This document shows positions 42,493 to 51,732 of a stretch of DNA of 64,000 nucleotides, piece by piece. The notes under the pieces are model-generated. The model ran no database searches, was not told the DNA's origin, and saw only the letters and a list, made by a program, of their open reading frames with translations. The stretch covers positions 1 through 64,000 of the forward strand of contig CACMZL010000002.1 in the NCBI GenBank assembly GCA_902618205.1, read 5' to 3'. Numbering within the stretch: the stretch's first letter is position 1; every line of letters begins with the position of its first letter. Position numbers and translations under genes: made by a program. This DNA is from an uncultured Pelagibacteraceae bacterium (GTDB lineage: Bacteria; Pseudomonadota; Alphaproteobacteria; Pelagibacterales; Pelagibacteraceae).

Positions 42493-43278
42493 ATGAGTTT
42501 AATGAAGGGAAAAAAGGGTCTTATCATGGGCGTTGCCAATGAGAGATCAATTGCATGGGGTATATCTCAAAAACTTGCTGAAGCTGGAGCGGAGTTAGCT
42601 TTTACATATTTGGGTGATGCTTTAAAAAAAAGAGTTGTTCCACTTGCAGAAAAACTAAATTCAAATGTAACATTTAGCTGTGATGTAGAAAGAAAAGAAG
42701 AAGTTGTAAAACTTTTTGAAGATGTAAAAAGTCAATGGGGAGAAATTGATTTTGTTGTGCATGCAATTGCATTTTCAGATAAGTCCGAGTTATCAGGAGA
42801 ATATTTAAATACAACTAGAGAAAACTTTTTAAGAAGTATGTTGATATCTTGTTTTTCATTTACTGAAGTTGCTAGAGAGGCATCTAAAATAATGAAACAA
42901 GGTGGTAGTATGATTACTTTGAGTTATGAGGCAAATAAAGCCATACCTAATTATAATGTAATGGGAGTATGTAAAGCTGCACTAGAATCTAGTGTTAAAT
43001 ATCTTGCAAGGGATCTAGGAGTAAAGAATATTAGAGTTAATGCAATAAGTGCGGGACCAATTAAAACTCTAGCAGCTTCTGCTATTGGGGATGCTAAATT
43101 TCTTTACAAGTGGAATGCCGATCATTCATTTTTGAAGAGAAATGTAGATAATCTTGACGTGGGAAATTCAGCATTATATCTTTTAAGTGATATGGCTGGT
43201 GGTGTTACTGGTGAAATTCACTATGTAGATGCCGGTTACAATAAAGTTGGAATGCCAGATCCTAAGAATATTACGTAG
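42493..43278 (+). CDS. fabI: Enoyl-[ACP] reductase (NADH) FabI
   Basis: 261 residues from the ATG at 42493; a TTG start inside fabB is rejected. SDR fold with GVANERSIAWGISQKLAEAGA, the FabI-type NADH site, then AIAFSDKSELSGEY and the Tyr-x6-Lys catalytic pair in PNYNVMGVCKAALESSV. It reduces the enoyl-ACP in each elongation cycle. It is third in irr/fabA-fabB-fabI, a conserved alphaproteobacterial set. It is followed four bases later by a secreted protein of unknown function. Confidence 0.96.
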   Translation: MSLMKGKKGLIMGVANERSIAWGISQKLAEAGAELAFTYLGDALKKRVVPLAEKLNSNVTFSCDVERKEEVVKLFEDVKSQWGEIDFVVHAIAFSDKSELSGEYLNTTRENFLRSMLISCFSFTEVAREASKIMKQGGSMITLSYEANKAIPNYNVMGVCKAALESSVKYLARDLGVKNIRVNAISAGPIKTLAASAIGDAKFLYKWNADHSFLKRNVDNLDVGNSALYLLSDMAGGVTGEIHYVDAGYNKVGMPDPKNIT

Positions 43279-43282
43279 TCTA

Positions 43283-44209
43283 ATGAAGAGAATTTTTTTT
43301 CTTTTATTAATCTCTTTTTTCTTTATTCAGACCTCTACTGCTAAAAGTTATAGAATTGGAGATGTTATAACAAATAACATCGAATTTAGTAAAAAATATA
43401 TATTTGAATTACCTTCAGGATCGTGGACTGTTGCGGATAGATATTCATATAGCTATTATGGGATAATAACTAAAGGTTATAGATTATTAAAAATTATAAA
43501 TGGTAAAGCAGTAGAAGGTTTTTCAATAGGAGAACTGAAAGTCCCTGTTAAATGGCAGTCACAATTAAACTCAGCTCTATATGAAATTGTCTTCAAAAAT
43601 AAATATGATGGTTGTTATGAAAGACCAGAATATTATATCCTAGAATTTTTTGCTAAAGGTTCAAGCCATAACTGTTTTTGGATTGGACATGAAGATGTAT
43701 ATAAAGAATTATTTGATCCAGAAGACCCAGAAATAAGAGGAGTAAATGCTCAGTACAAAGCTTGGTTAAGAAATAATGGAATAGAATTACCAAAAGTTGC
43801 AATTGGTAGTAGTCATAGTTACTTTTCGAGACTAACTGGTGGTAAATGGTTTGTATTAAATCATGGATTTGATCCAGAATACTTGGGAGCACCAAAAAGT
43901 AAATTTATTTCTGAAGATAGATCAGAATATCATAAATATAATATATCTGATTTTCCTAAACACAAAATTATTATGGAAAAAGTCATTTCAATAGGAGCGG
44001 CACGTCATAAAAAATTTGAGTTAGAAGTTGGCGCTAAAGACCATCACAAAATAAATTTAGAAAAATATGTAAAAAACTTTGACACTAATAAAGTATCAGT
44101 AGGAGAAGATAATATTTTATCAAAATTAAATAAGTTAAAAAAACTTTATGATAACGGAGTATTGACTGAACACGAATTCAAAAAAGCTAAAAATAAAATA
44201 TTAAATTAA
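43283..44209 (+). CDS. Secreted protein of unknown function with C-terminal SHOCT-like motif
   Basis: 308 residues from the ATG at 43283; a longer frame starting inside fabI is rejected. Signal peptide MKRIFFLLLISFFFIQTSTA (1-20). The central 220 residues (SGSWTVADRYSYSYYGI, GCYERPEYYILEFFAKGSSHNC) match no family I know. The last ~30 residues, LSKLNKLKKLYDNGVLTEHEFKKAKNKIL, are a SHOCT-like oligomerisation motif. It begins four bases after fabI and its last base overlaps the DUF4149 gene, so it belongs to the fab operon transcriptionally. An envelope or lipid-related role is only suggested by position. Confidence 0.82.
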   Translation: MKRIFFLLLISFFFIQTSTAKSYRIGDVITNNIEFSKKYIFELPSGSWTVADRYSYSYYGIITKGYRLLKIINGKAVEGFSIGELKVPVKWQSQLNSALYEIVFKNKYDGCYERPEYYILEFFAKGSSHNCFWIGHEDVYKELFDPEDPEIRGVNAQYKAWLRNNGIELPKVAIGSSHSYFSRLTGGKWFVLNHGFDPEYLGAPKSKFISEDRSEYHKYNISDFPKHKIIMEKVISIGAARHKKFELEVGAKDHHKINLEKYVKNFDTNKVSVGEDNILSKLNKLKKLYDNGVLTEHEFKKAKNKILN

Positions 44210-44598
44210 TGTTAAATCAAATTTGCCTTTATCTAACGAGTATAATATTGGGAATTATGCTCTTCTTTTCTTTTGTTGTAGCACCCGTTACTTTCACTGC
44301 ATTAGATGAAGAAAATGCTAGAAAATTTATAAGAAATATATTTCCTTATTACTACAATGTTAATTTAGCTATTAGTATTTCAGTTTTAATTTGCTTTATA
44401 ATTCTGAAAATTTTTTCCTTGGATTTTTATTTAGTTTTGAGTGTTGCGGGATTATTTGCTGTATCAAATTTTGTACTAATGCCACTGATAAATAAGTTCA
44501 GAGACGAAAAGCAGGATAAAAAATTTAAACAATCACACTTTGTTTCTGTGGTGATAAATTTTGTTCAAATAATTTTGTTGGTAATTGTCTTAATTTAA
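44209..44598 (+). CDS. DUF4149-type membrane protein
   Basis: 129 residues with four membrane helices. FSFVVAPVTFTALDEENARKFIRNIFPYYYNVN is the conserved core of the DUF4149 family (P..F..L....A......FP.YY). Function is unknown. It overlaps the preceding secreted-protein gene by one base. Its stop interlocks (TTAA) with a convergent 50-residue membrane protein gene. Confidence 0.83.
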   Translation: MLNQICLYLTSIILGIMLFFSFVVAPVTFTALDEENARKFIRNIFPYYYNVNLAISISVLICFIILKIFSLDFYLVLSVAGLFAVSNFVLMPLINKFRDEKQDKKFKQSHFVSVVINFVQIILLVIVLI

Positions 44599-44747
44599 GA
44601 AGAATTAGTAATACCTAAGCCAACAGCAATAAAAATACCTAACCAAATTAAACCTTTAATAAAAAAAAATGCAAAACTACCAAGTAATAAATATCTTCCA
44701 TTTTTATTTTTGAGTTTTTCAAATTTGAGTTTTGTTAGAATTTTCAT
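44595..44747 (-). CDS. 50-residue small membrane protein
   Basis: The frame lies between DUF4149 and the rhodanese gene. The 50-residue product has a basic N-terminus (KILTKLKFEKLKNKNGRY) and then about 28 hydrophobic residues (FFFIKGLIWLGIFIAVGLGI), one long or two short membrane helices. Its stop interlocks by exactly four bases with the convergent DUF4149 stop, the same geometry as five other convergent pairs here, which supports it being real. It starts 27 bases after the rhodanese stop on the same strand, so co-transcription is likely. Not recognised. Confidence 0.66.
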   Translation of the reverse strand: MKILTKLKFEKLKNKNGRYLLLGSFAFFFIKGLIWLGIFIAVGLGITNSS

Positions 44748-44774
44748 TTTATTAAAATTTAAAATAATTATTTT

Positions 44775-45137
44775 TTACTTGATCTTTTCCCATTCTTTCA
44801 TACCGCCAGAGATATTTTTGACATTTTTAACCCCCATGTCCTTCATGGTTTTGGTTGCTAATGTTCCTTGTCCACCAACACCACAAAAAACAACATATTC
44901 TTTATCAGGATTATTTTTAAACATATCATTTTCTAGAGGACTGCCCTCTGCTAAATAAAATTCTAATAAACCTCTGTCCAAGTGAATTGCATTACCGATC
45001 GTGCCTTTTGAAAAACTCTCTTTATCCCTAACATCAATAAATTGAACATTTGGGTCATTTAGCTTTTCTTTTGCATCACTAGCACTGATATTTTCAATTT
45101 CATTGCTTACGCTCATCAAATCATCAAATTTTTTCAT
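44775..45137 (-). CDS. Rhodanese-domain sulfurtransferase
   Basis: 120 residues, a single rhodanese domain. The conserved N-side motif is VQFIDVRDKESFSKGTIGNAIHL, and the active-site loop is YVVFCGVGGQGTLATKTMKDMG with catalytic Cys. The C-terminal NISGGMKEWEK completes the fold. These cytosolic proteins move sulfane sulfur or bind arsenate/phosphate-like anions. It lies 15 bases downstream of pnp on the same strand. Substrate unknown. Confidence 0.9.
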   Translation of the reverse strand: MKKFDDLMSVSNEIENISASDAKEKLNDPNVQFIDVRDKESFSKGTIGNAIHLDRGLLEFYLAEGSPLENDMFKNNPDKEYVVFCGVGGQGTLATKTMKDMGVKNVKNISGGMKEWEKIK

Positions 45138-45152
45138 ATATCTCCTATAAAT

Positions 45153-47225
45153 TTATATTGCAGCTTGTTTAATTGATAACTTAACTTTTCCTCTATCAAA
45201 GCCTATTACTTTAACTTTAACTTCATCGCCTTCTTTTACGACATCAGTTACCTTACCGACTCTTTTATCAGCAAGCTCTGATATGTGAACAAGGCCATCT
45301 TGTTTTCCTAGGAAATTAACAAACGCACCAAACTCCATAATTTTCATTACTTTTCCATTGTAAATTTTATTGAGTTCAGCTTTAGCAGTTAAGTCTTTAA
45401 TCATTTGCATAGCTTTATTCCTAGATTCCTCATCTGGAGCAGCTACTGTGACTTCACCTTCGTCATTGATGTCAACTTTTGCACCAGATACCTCTACTAT
45501 TTCTCTTATAGTTGCCCCACCTTTTCCAATGACTGTAGCAATATCTTTCTTATCTACAGTTATTTTTTCCATTTTAGGTGTATGTTTTCCTACATCTTCT
45601 CTTGATTTGGACAAAGCTTTGTTCATTTCGCCTAAGATATGAATTCTTCCATCTTTTGCTTGTTTTAAGGCTTGCTCCATAATTTCAAATGTTATTCCTG
45701 TAATTTTAATATCCATTTGAAGAGATGTTATTCCGTCTTTAGTTCCAGCAACTTTAAAGTCCATATCACCTAGGTGATCTTCATCTCCGAGAATGTCTGA
45801 AAGAACGCTAAAGTCATCTCCTTCTTTAATTAATCCCATTGCAATACCAGCAACTGGTTCTTTAATTGGTACGCCTGCATCCATCAAAGCTAAAGATGAA
45901 CCACAAACAGTTGCCATAGATGAAGAACCATTTGACTCAGTTATCTCTGATACGATTCTAAATGTATAAGGAAAACTCTCCTTAGAGGGTAAAGAAGAGT
46001 TTATTGCTCTCCAAGCTAATTTCCCATGACCAATTTCTCTTCTTCCGGTGCCTATTCTTCCAGTCTCCCCAACAGAGAAGGGTGGAAAATTATAATGAAG
46101 CATGAATCTTTCTTTTTGTAATCCTTCAAGACTTTCTATTTTTTGCTCATCATCTGATGTGCCAAGTGTAGTTGTAACTATTGCTTGAGTTTCTCCTCGA
46201 GTAAATAAAGCAGAGCCATGTACTCTTGGAAGAATTCCGACCTCACAAATAATTGGTCTAACATCTGCAAGACCTCTACCATCAATTCTATTTTTATTTT
46301 TTAGAATATCTGTTCTTACAATTCTTTTTTCTAAATTTTTAAGTTCAGAATTTACATCAAGATCTGTATAATTTTCGTCTTCTTCATATAACTTTTTTGC
46401 TTTATCAGTTATCTCTGAAATTAAATTTGATCTTTCCTGTTTATCTTTTATTGAAAATGCTTTTTTAAGCTCTTCTGTAAATTCACTTTCTAATTTATTT
46501 TTGACTTCAGAAAGATCTTTTTTCTCAACAATCCAGTCAGGTTTTTTACATTCTTTAGCTAGTTCCTCTATCATCTCAATTATGGGAACAAACCCTTTGT
46601 GACCAAACTTAACGGCATTTAACATTTCCTCTTCAGTTAAACCACTCGCCTCTGACTCAACCATTAAAACAGCATCTTTTGTTCCTGCTACTACAAGATC
46701 AAGTTTTGAATCTTTAAGTTCTGCTTTAGTAGGATTAAGTACGTATTCTCCTTTAATAAAGCCAACTCTAGAAGCCCCAACAGGACCCAAAAATGGCATT
46801 CCTGAAATTGCCAAAGCTGCTGATGAAGCAATTATTGATAAAATATCTGCTTCGTTTTCTTTATCATAAGATATTACGGTTGGTAGTACCTGAACTTCGT
46901 TTTTAAATTCATCTGGAAAAAGTGGTCTGATAGGTCTGTCAATTAATCTTGAAATTAATGTTTCACTATCCGTTGGTCTTGCTTCTCTTTTAAAATATCC
47001 GCCTGGAATTTTACCAGCTGCGTAATATTTTTCTTGATAATTTACTGACAAGGGAAAGTAATCTATATCTGGATTAACTTTTTTAGCTCCCACTGCTGTT
47101 GCTAAAACAACTGTTTCTCCACATTGAGCTATAATCGCACCATCTGCTTGTCTTGCTATTTTACCTGTTTCTAAACTAATTTTTTTTCCCGCTACTTCTA
47201 TTTCTTTCTTTACAACTTTAAACAT
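45153..47225 (-). CDS. pnp: Polynucleotide phosphorylase
   Basis: 690 residues with two RNase PH-like domains (active-site region [22 protein letters not shown]; second core [26 protein letters not shown]), a helical linker, then a KH domain ([15 protein letters not shown]) and an S1 domain ([26 protein letters not shown]). It degrades RNA 3' to 5' using phosphate and acts with the degradosome; the SUV3-like helicase in this window is a plausible functional partner by analogy. It starts one base after the rpsO stop. Confidence 0.97.
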   Translation of the reverse strand: MFKVVKKEIEVAGKKISLETGKIARQADGAIIAQCGETVVLATAVGAKKVNPDIDYFPLSVNYQEKYYAAGKIPGGYFKREARPTDSETLISRLIDRPIRPLFPDEFKNEVQVLPTVISYDKENEADILSIIASSAALAISGMPFLGPVGASRVGFIKGEYVLNPTKAELKDSKLDLVVAGTKDAVLMVESEASGLTEEEMLNAVKFGHKGFVPIIEMIEELAKECKKPDWIVEKKDLSEVKNKLESEFTEELKKAFSIKDKQERSNLISEITDKAKKLYEEDENYTDLDVNSELKNLEKRIVRTDILKNKNRIDGRGLADVRPIICEVGILPRVHGSALFTRGETQAIVTTTLGTSDDEQKIESLEGLQKERFMLHYNFPPFSVGETGRIGTGRREIGHGKLAWRAINSSLPSKESFPYTFRIVSEITESNGSSSMATVCGSSLALMDAGVPIKEPVAGIAMGLIKEGDDFSVLSDILGDEDHLGDMDFKVAGTKDGITSLQMDIKITGITFEIMEQALKQAKDGRIHILGEMNKALSKSREDVGKHTPKMEKITVDKKDIATVIGKGGATIREIVEVSGAKVDINDEGEVTVAAPDEESRNKAMQMIKDLTAKAELNKIYNGKVMKIMEFGAFVNFLGKQDGLVHISELADKRVGKVTDVVKEGDEVKVKVIGFDRGKVKLSIKQAAI

Positions 47226-47474
47226 TTACTTCCTTAAATTTAATTTTGATATTACTTCTTTATAAGACTCCATTTTATTTTTCTTTAAATAGTCTAATAA
47301 TTTTTTTCTTCTATTTACTGCTCTTAAAAGTCCAACAGATGAATGTTTATCTTTTTTGAACTGTTTAATGTGTTTAGACAGGTTCTCAATTTTATCAGTC
47401 AATTGAGCAACCTGGACTTCTGAGGAACCTGTATCCTTATCATGGATTGAAAGTTCTTTTGCTTTATTTGCCAT
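47226..47474 (-). CDS. rpsO: Small ribosomal subunit protein uS15
   Basis: 82 residues, slightly shorter than the usual 88-89. The core DTGSSEVQVAQLTDKIENLSKHIK and SSVGLLRAVNRRKKLLDYLKK are the uS15 signature, ending YKEVISKLNLRK. It binds the 16S rRNA three-way junction. The gene precedes pnp directly, the classic rpsO-pnp pair. The N-terminal region is shortened. Confidence 0.96.
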   Translation of the reverse strand: MANKAKELSIHDKDTGSSEVQVAQLTDKIENLSKHIKQFKKDKHSSVGLLRAVNRRKKLLDYLKKNKMESYKEVISKLNLRK

Positions 47475-47484
47475 TTTCTTTCCC

Positions 47485-47850
47485 TTATTTATTTGTTTGT
47501 TTTATTAAATTTTCAATTTTTTCCGCGTAATCAAATGAATCATCTTTTACAAAAAATAGTTTTGGTAAAAATTTCATTACTATTTTTTTCGATAAAACTT
47601 TTCGTATTACAAATGAAAATTCTTTTAGTTTAGCAACGACCTCTTCGGCATCTTTTCCGCCTAAAGGCATCACAAAAATTTTTGCTGTCTTTAAATCTGG
47701 AGACATTCTTACTTCAGTTACTGTTATTTCTTTAGTAGATAAGTTTGGTAATTTTGCTTCATCCCTTATAAATAACATACCAAGAGCCTGTTTAATCATT
47801 TCACCAACTCTTAGCTGTCTTTGAGTTACTGGTTTTCCCAAACTAGTCAT
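47485..47850 (-). CDS. rbfA: Ribosome-binding factor A
   Basis: 121 residues with the KH-like fold of RbfA: QRQLRVGEMIKQALGMLFIRDE, VTEVRMSPDLKTAKIFVMPLGG, and LPKLFFVKDDSFDYAEKIENLI. It assists 16S rRNA 5' end maturation in 30S assembly and cold adaptation. It lies two bases after infB and ten before rpsO. The truB gene that usually separates rbfA and rpsO in relatives is absent here. Confidence 0.95.
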   Translation of the reverse strand: MTSLGKPVTQRQLRVGEMIKQALGMLFIRDEAKLPNLSTKEITVTEVRMSPDLKTAKIFVMPLGGKDAEEVVAKLKEFSFVIRKVLSKKIVMKFLPKLFFVKDDSFDYAEKIENLIKQTNK

Positions 47851-47852
47851 TA

Positions 47853-50072
47853 TTATATTGTTCTCTCTGTAATTGTTGAATTATAAACCTCAATTACGTC
47901 ATTTTTCTGGAAATCGACAAAATCTTTTAAAGTTATTCCACATTCTAAGCCAGCAGATACCTGTTTAGTTTGATTTTTCTCTCTAAATATTGACCCTATT
48001 TTTCCATTGAAAATTATAGCTCCATCTCTGATAACCCTAGCATTAGAGTCCTGAGTAATTTCTCCATCTGTTACTTTTGAACCCGCAACCTTACCTACTT
48101 TTGAAACTTTAAATATTTCTAATATCTCTGCGGTTCCAATAATTTTTTCGTCTACTTCTGGAGTTAACAGACCAGACATTTTATTTTTTATGAAATCTAA
48201 AACTTCATAAATAATATTAAAGCTGGATATAGAAATTTTTTCTTGTTCAGCTCTTTTTTTAGCTTCTTTACTAGGTTTTACGTTAAATGCTATAATTACT
48301 GCATCAGAAGCTTTTGCTAGTGTAACATCAGTTTCTGTAACCATACCAATATCTGATAAAAGTATTTTTGGCTTTACCTCATCGTGTTTAATTTGATTTA
48401 TTGCATTTTTTATAGCTTCTGAGGAACCATGAACATCTGATTTTATAATAATATTTAGTTCTTCTGATGATGTGTCTTTAAAAGCAGAGTCTTGAGTAAC
48501 AAAGGATAATGGATTTTTGCTCTCTTTTGCCTCTTGTATTCTACCATCTGATAAAGATTTTGCGTTTTTTTCAGTTTTTAGGACGATAAAGTCATCGCCT
48601 GATTTCGCAGCTCCATTAATTCCTAATATCTCAATTGGTGTTGATGGTTCAGCTATATCAATTTGTTTCCCCTGATCATTTATTATTGCTCTTACTTTTC
48701 CCCATTTTAAACCACTAACAAAATAATCTCCTTTTTTAAGTGTTCCTGCAGTAATGATTACATTTGCTATTGGTCCTCTCCCAATATCAATTTTAGATTC
48801 TAAAACTATTCCTTTTGCATCAGTATCAAAATCTGTTTTTAAGTCTAATATTTCAGCTTGCAAAATAATACTCTCAACCAATTTATCCAAATTTTGTTTT
48901 GTTTTAGTTGATATTTCAACCATTAAAGTATCTCCTGATAAATCTTCAGATATAAGTTCATATTCTAAAAGTTGATTTTTAATTTTTTGAGGGTCAGCCT
49001 CTGGAAGATCGCACTTGTTAATTGCAACAACAATAGGCACTTTGGCAGCCTTTGCATGTTTAATTGATTCTATTGTCTGAGGTTTAACACCGTCATCAGC
49101 CGCAACTACTAGAATAACAATGTCAGTTAATTTTGAACCTCTTGCTCGCATTTCAGTAAAGGCTGCGTGACCAGGAGTATCGATAAAGGTTATTTTATTT
49201 TCTTGATGTATTATCTGATATGCTCCAATATGTTGCGTAATACCTCCAAATTCACCAGAAACAACATTCGCTTTTCTTAATGTGTCTAAAACAGATGTCT
49301 TGCCATGATCGACATGTCCCATAACTGTTACTATAGGTGCTCTTCTCTTTAAGTTTTGTGTTTTTATTTCTTTAATTTTTTCTAATATTTCTTCTGCTTT
49401 TTCTTCTTTAACGGGGTTATGTCCGAATTCTTTAACTAAATATTCTGCTGTGTCTGCATCAATTGTATGATTTATAGTAACTGTTACGCCCATACCCATC
49501 AAATGTTTTATTATACTACTAGACTGCTCAGCCATTCTATTTGCCAATTCTCTAATTGTAATTACTTCAGGTATATTAATATCTCTTTTAACTGGTTTAA
49601 AATTATCTTTTGAATCCTCTTTGTTAAGCAATCTATTTTCTTTTTGTTTTGCTCTTTTTAAAGAGGCAAGACTTCTTGATCTTGTACCAATATCATCTCC
49701 ACTTAAGGCTCTAGATACTGTAAGCTTTAATTCTCTTCTTTTAGTTCCCGGCTTTGCAGATTTGTTCTCCCTTTGAGAATTTTCTCCTTTTAATCTTCTT
49801 GTAGCTCTTTGTTCTGCTAATTTTCTTTTCTCAAAATCAGAAGTTATAGGAGATGGCGGTTTAGAAAAGCTAGGTTTTTTTGTTATAAAAGTAGTTTGTG
49901 ATTTATTTTCATTTGATTTAGCACCTCTAGCAAAATTTGGTTTGCTCCCAAACCTTGGAGATCTTTTTTCTATTAATACTGTGTTCTTTGATTGAGATTT
50001 TGCTTGTTCAATACTATTAATTGTCTTTTTGGAAGCTCCAGAAATTGATAACTTTAATTTTTTTTTTTCCAT
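47853..50072 (-). CDS. infB: Translation initiation factor IF-2
   Basis: 739 residues, short for alphaproteobacterial IF-2 (often over 850) because the basic N-terminal region is reduced (about 1-170). The IF-2 N-terminal motif is VITIRELANRMAEQSSSIIKHLMGMG. The GTPase has P-loop GHVDHGKTSVLD, DTPGHAAF and NKCDLP. The C-terminal fMet-tRNA-binding domain ends GLECGITLKDFVDFQKNDVIEVY. It positions initiator tRNA on the 30S subunit. It starts ten bases after nusA; the ylxR gene that normally intervenes is missing. Confidence 0.97.
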   Translation of the reverse strand: MEKKKLKLSISGASKKTINSIEQAKSQSKNTVLIEKRSPRFGSKPNFARGAKSNENKSQTTFITKKPSFSKPPSPITSDFEKRKLAEQRATRRLKGENSQRENKSAKPGTKRRELKLTVSRALSGDDIGTRSRSLASLKRAKQKENRLLNKEDSKDNFKPVKRDINIPEVITIRELANRMAEQSSSIIKHLMGMGVTVTINHTIDADTAEYLVKEFGHNPVKEEKAEEILEKIKEIKTQNLKRRAPIVTVMGHVDHGKTSVLDTLRKANVVSGEFGGITQHIGAYQIIHQENKITFIDTPGHAAFTEMRARGSKLTDIVILVVAADDGVKPQTIESIKHAKAAKVPIVVAINKCDLPEADPQKIKNQLLEYELISEDLSGDTLMVEISTKTKQNLDKLVESIILQAEILDLKTDFDTDAKGIVLESKIDIGRGPIANVIITAGTLKKGDYFVSGLKWGKVRAIINDQGKQIDIAEPSTPIEILGINGAAKSGDDFIVLKTEKNAKSLSDGRIQEAKESKNPLSFVTQDSAFKDTSSEELNIIIKSDVHGSSEAIKNAINQIKHDEVKPKILLSDIGMVTETDVTLAKASDAVIIAFNVKPSKEAKKRAEQEKISISSFNIIYEVLDFIKNKMSGLLTPEVDEKIIGTAEILEIFKVSKVGKVAGSKVTDGEITQDSNARVIRDGAIIFNGKIGSIFREKNQTKQVSAGLECGITLKDFVDFQKNDVIEVYNSTITERTI

Positions 50073-50082
50073 CTTTCATCTC

Positions 50083-51636
50083 TCAATCTTGATATACAAT
50101 ATCTCTTGCAGACATAATTAAATCATCAGCTTCTTTTTTTGAAAGAGCAAAATCTTCTAAATATCCTTTAATTCTTACTCTTTCACCTTTGATAACATCA
50201 TATCCACCTGTTAATTCATCAGATGCTAAATCTGCAAAATCATTTAATGTTAATATTTTTTGCTCACCAAGTGTTACAAGCATTCCTGGCGTTAAACCTT
50301 TATGATTAATTAAATCATTCTCTAAACCAAGATCTTTAATTCTTTTAGCAATTTCTTCTTGGTCTTTTTGATAAAATTCTTTAGCTCTTTCGATTAATTC
50401 TTTGGCGGTATCTTCTTCTATACCTTCAATTTTCATTAAGGAATCTGGATCACTATCTTTAATATCGTCTATGGACGAAAAACCCTCTGCTACTAACAAC
50501 TGACCCAATGTTTCATCTAATTCTAAATTTTTAACGAAATTATCTGTTTTCTCTTTAAATTCTATTTGTCTTCTTTCAGAATCTTCTTGGTCAGTCATAA
50601 TATTAATTTCATAGTTCATTAATTTTGTTGCCAATCTTACATTTTGACCCCTCCTACCAATTGCTTTACTTAGATTTTCCTCAGTTAAAATAACATCAAG
50701 TTTTCTTCCTTCTTCATCCACATTTACTCTTTGCACCTCTGCTGGAGATAATGCATTAGCAACTATAACAGCTGGATCCTCTGACCAATTTACAATATCA
50801 ATTTTTTCACCTTGAAGTTCATTTACAACTGCTTGAACTCGACTTCCTCTCATACCTACACAAGCTCCAACTGGATCTAATGATGTATCAATTGCTTTTA
50901 CACATATTTTAGCTCTACTACCTGGATCTCTTGAAGATGATTTAATCTCAATAAGACCATCATAAATTTCTGGAACTTCTTGAATAAAAAGTTTTTCCAT
51001 AAATTTGGGATGTGCTCTTGAAAGAAATATTTGCTGTCCTCTTGGTTCCCTTCTTACATCTAAACAATATGCTTTTACTCTATCACCAGGTTTAATATTT
51101 TCTCTTGGTATCATTTCATTTTTTTGAATTATTGCTTCAGTTCTTCCAAGGTCAACAATTACATTTCCAAATTCTAACCTTTTAACAATTCCACTTAATA
51201 TAGTATCTATTTTATCTTTAAAATCGTTGTATTGTCTTTCTCGCTCTGCTTCTCTCACATTAAAACTAATTACTTGTTTCGCGGTTTGCGCAGCAATTCT
51301 TCCAAAATCAAATGATGGTAATGGTTGTAAAACTTCATCTCCAATTTGTTTGCCTTGATTATTTGCATTAAGTTTTATTGCATCATCTAGTGTAATTTCT
51401 ATATTGGAATTTTCTGGATTTTCTACAATCAGTAGTTTTCTGAATATTCCTATGTCTCCACTTTCTCTATCAATCTCTACTTTAATCTCATTTTCAGAAC
51501 CAAACTTAGATTTAGCTGCTTTTGCAATACCATTTTCCATCGATCCAATTATTAGCTCTTTATCAATAGATTTTTCTAATGCTACAGCTTCTGCAATTCT
51601 TATTAACTCTAATTTATCTGCTCTTCTATTTAACAT
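50083..51636 (-). CDS. nusA: Transcription termination/antitermination factor NusA
   Basis: 517 residues. N-terminal RNA polymerase-binding domain (about 1-130), S1 domain, two KH domains (GACVGMRGSRVQAVVNELQGEKIDIV and AIGRRGQNVRLATKLMNYEINI), and two C-terminal acidic helix-hairpin-helix repeats (ETLGQLLVAEGFSSIDDI and GLTPGMLVTLGEQKILTLNDFADL). It promotes pausing and intrinsic termination and takes part in antitermination. A terminator with a T run stands immediately before its Shine-Dalgarno (AGGA, nine bases before ATG), suggesting feedback. rimP, the usual upstream partner, is absent. Confidence 0.97.
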   Translation of the reverse strand: MLNRRADKLELIRIAEAVALEKSIDKELIIGSMENGIAKAAKSKFGSENEIKVEIDRESGDIGIFRKLLIVENPENSNIEITLDDAIKLNANNQGKQIGDEVLQPLPSFDFGRIAAQTAKQVISFNVREAERERQYNDFKDKIDTILSGIVKRLEFGNVIVDLGRTEAIIQKNEMIPRENIKPGDRVKAYCLDVRREPRGQQIFLSRAHPKFMEKLFIQEVPEIYDGLIEIKSSSRDPGSRAKICVKAIDTSLDPVGACVGMRGSRVQAVVNELQGEKIDIVNWSEDPAVIVANALSPAEVQRVNVDEEGRKLDVILTEENLSKAIGRRGQNVRLATKLMNYEINIMTDQEDSERRQIEFKEKTDNFVKNLELDETLGQLLVAEGFSSIDDIKDSDPDSLMKIEGIEEDTAKELIERAKEFYQKDQEEIAKRIKDLGLENDLINHKGLTPGMLVTLGEQKILTLNDFADLASDELTGGYDVIKGERVRIKGYLEDFALSKKEADDLIMSARDIVYQD

Positions 51637-51649
51637 TTATATTAGTCCT

Positions 51650-51676
51650 AAAAAAAAATGGGCCGAAGCCCATTTT
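51650..51676 (-). terminator. Intrinsic terminator between metK and nusA
   Basis: Minus strand stem AAAATGGGC (51663 side) / GCCCATTTT, nine base pairs, closed by a C(TTCG)G tetraloop, the very stable type. After the stem five T run straight into AGGA, the nusA Shine-Dalgarno. It ends the tsaB-to-metK operon, and transcripts reaching nusA from upstream must pass it. On the plus strand the loop reads CGAA and the following sequence is not a T run, so it is oriented for the minus transcript. Confidence 0.92.
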
Positions 51677-51698
51677 GAAATTTCAATAATGTTTTTGA

Positions 51699-51726
51699 AA
51701 TATATTTATTTTTTATTAATATTCAA
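51699..51726 (-). promoter_or_regulatory. Candidate nusA promoter ahead of the terminator
   Basis: Minus strand TTGAAT (51726-51721), 16-base spacer, TATATT (51704-51699). If used, transcription would begin near 51692, and the terminator hairpin would lie in the nusA leader. The region is nearly all A and T, so a chance match is possible. Confidence 0.35.
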
Positions 51727-51732
51727 CTTTAT

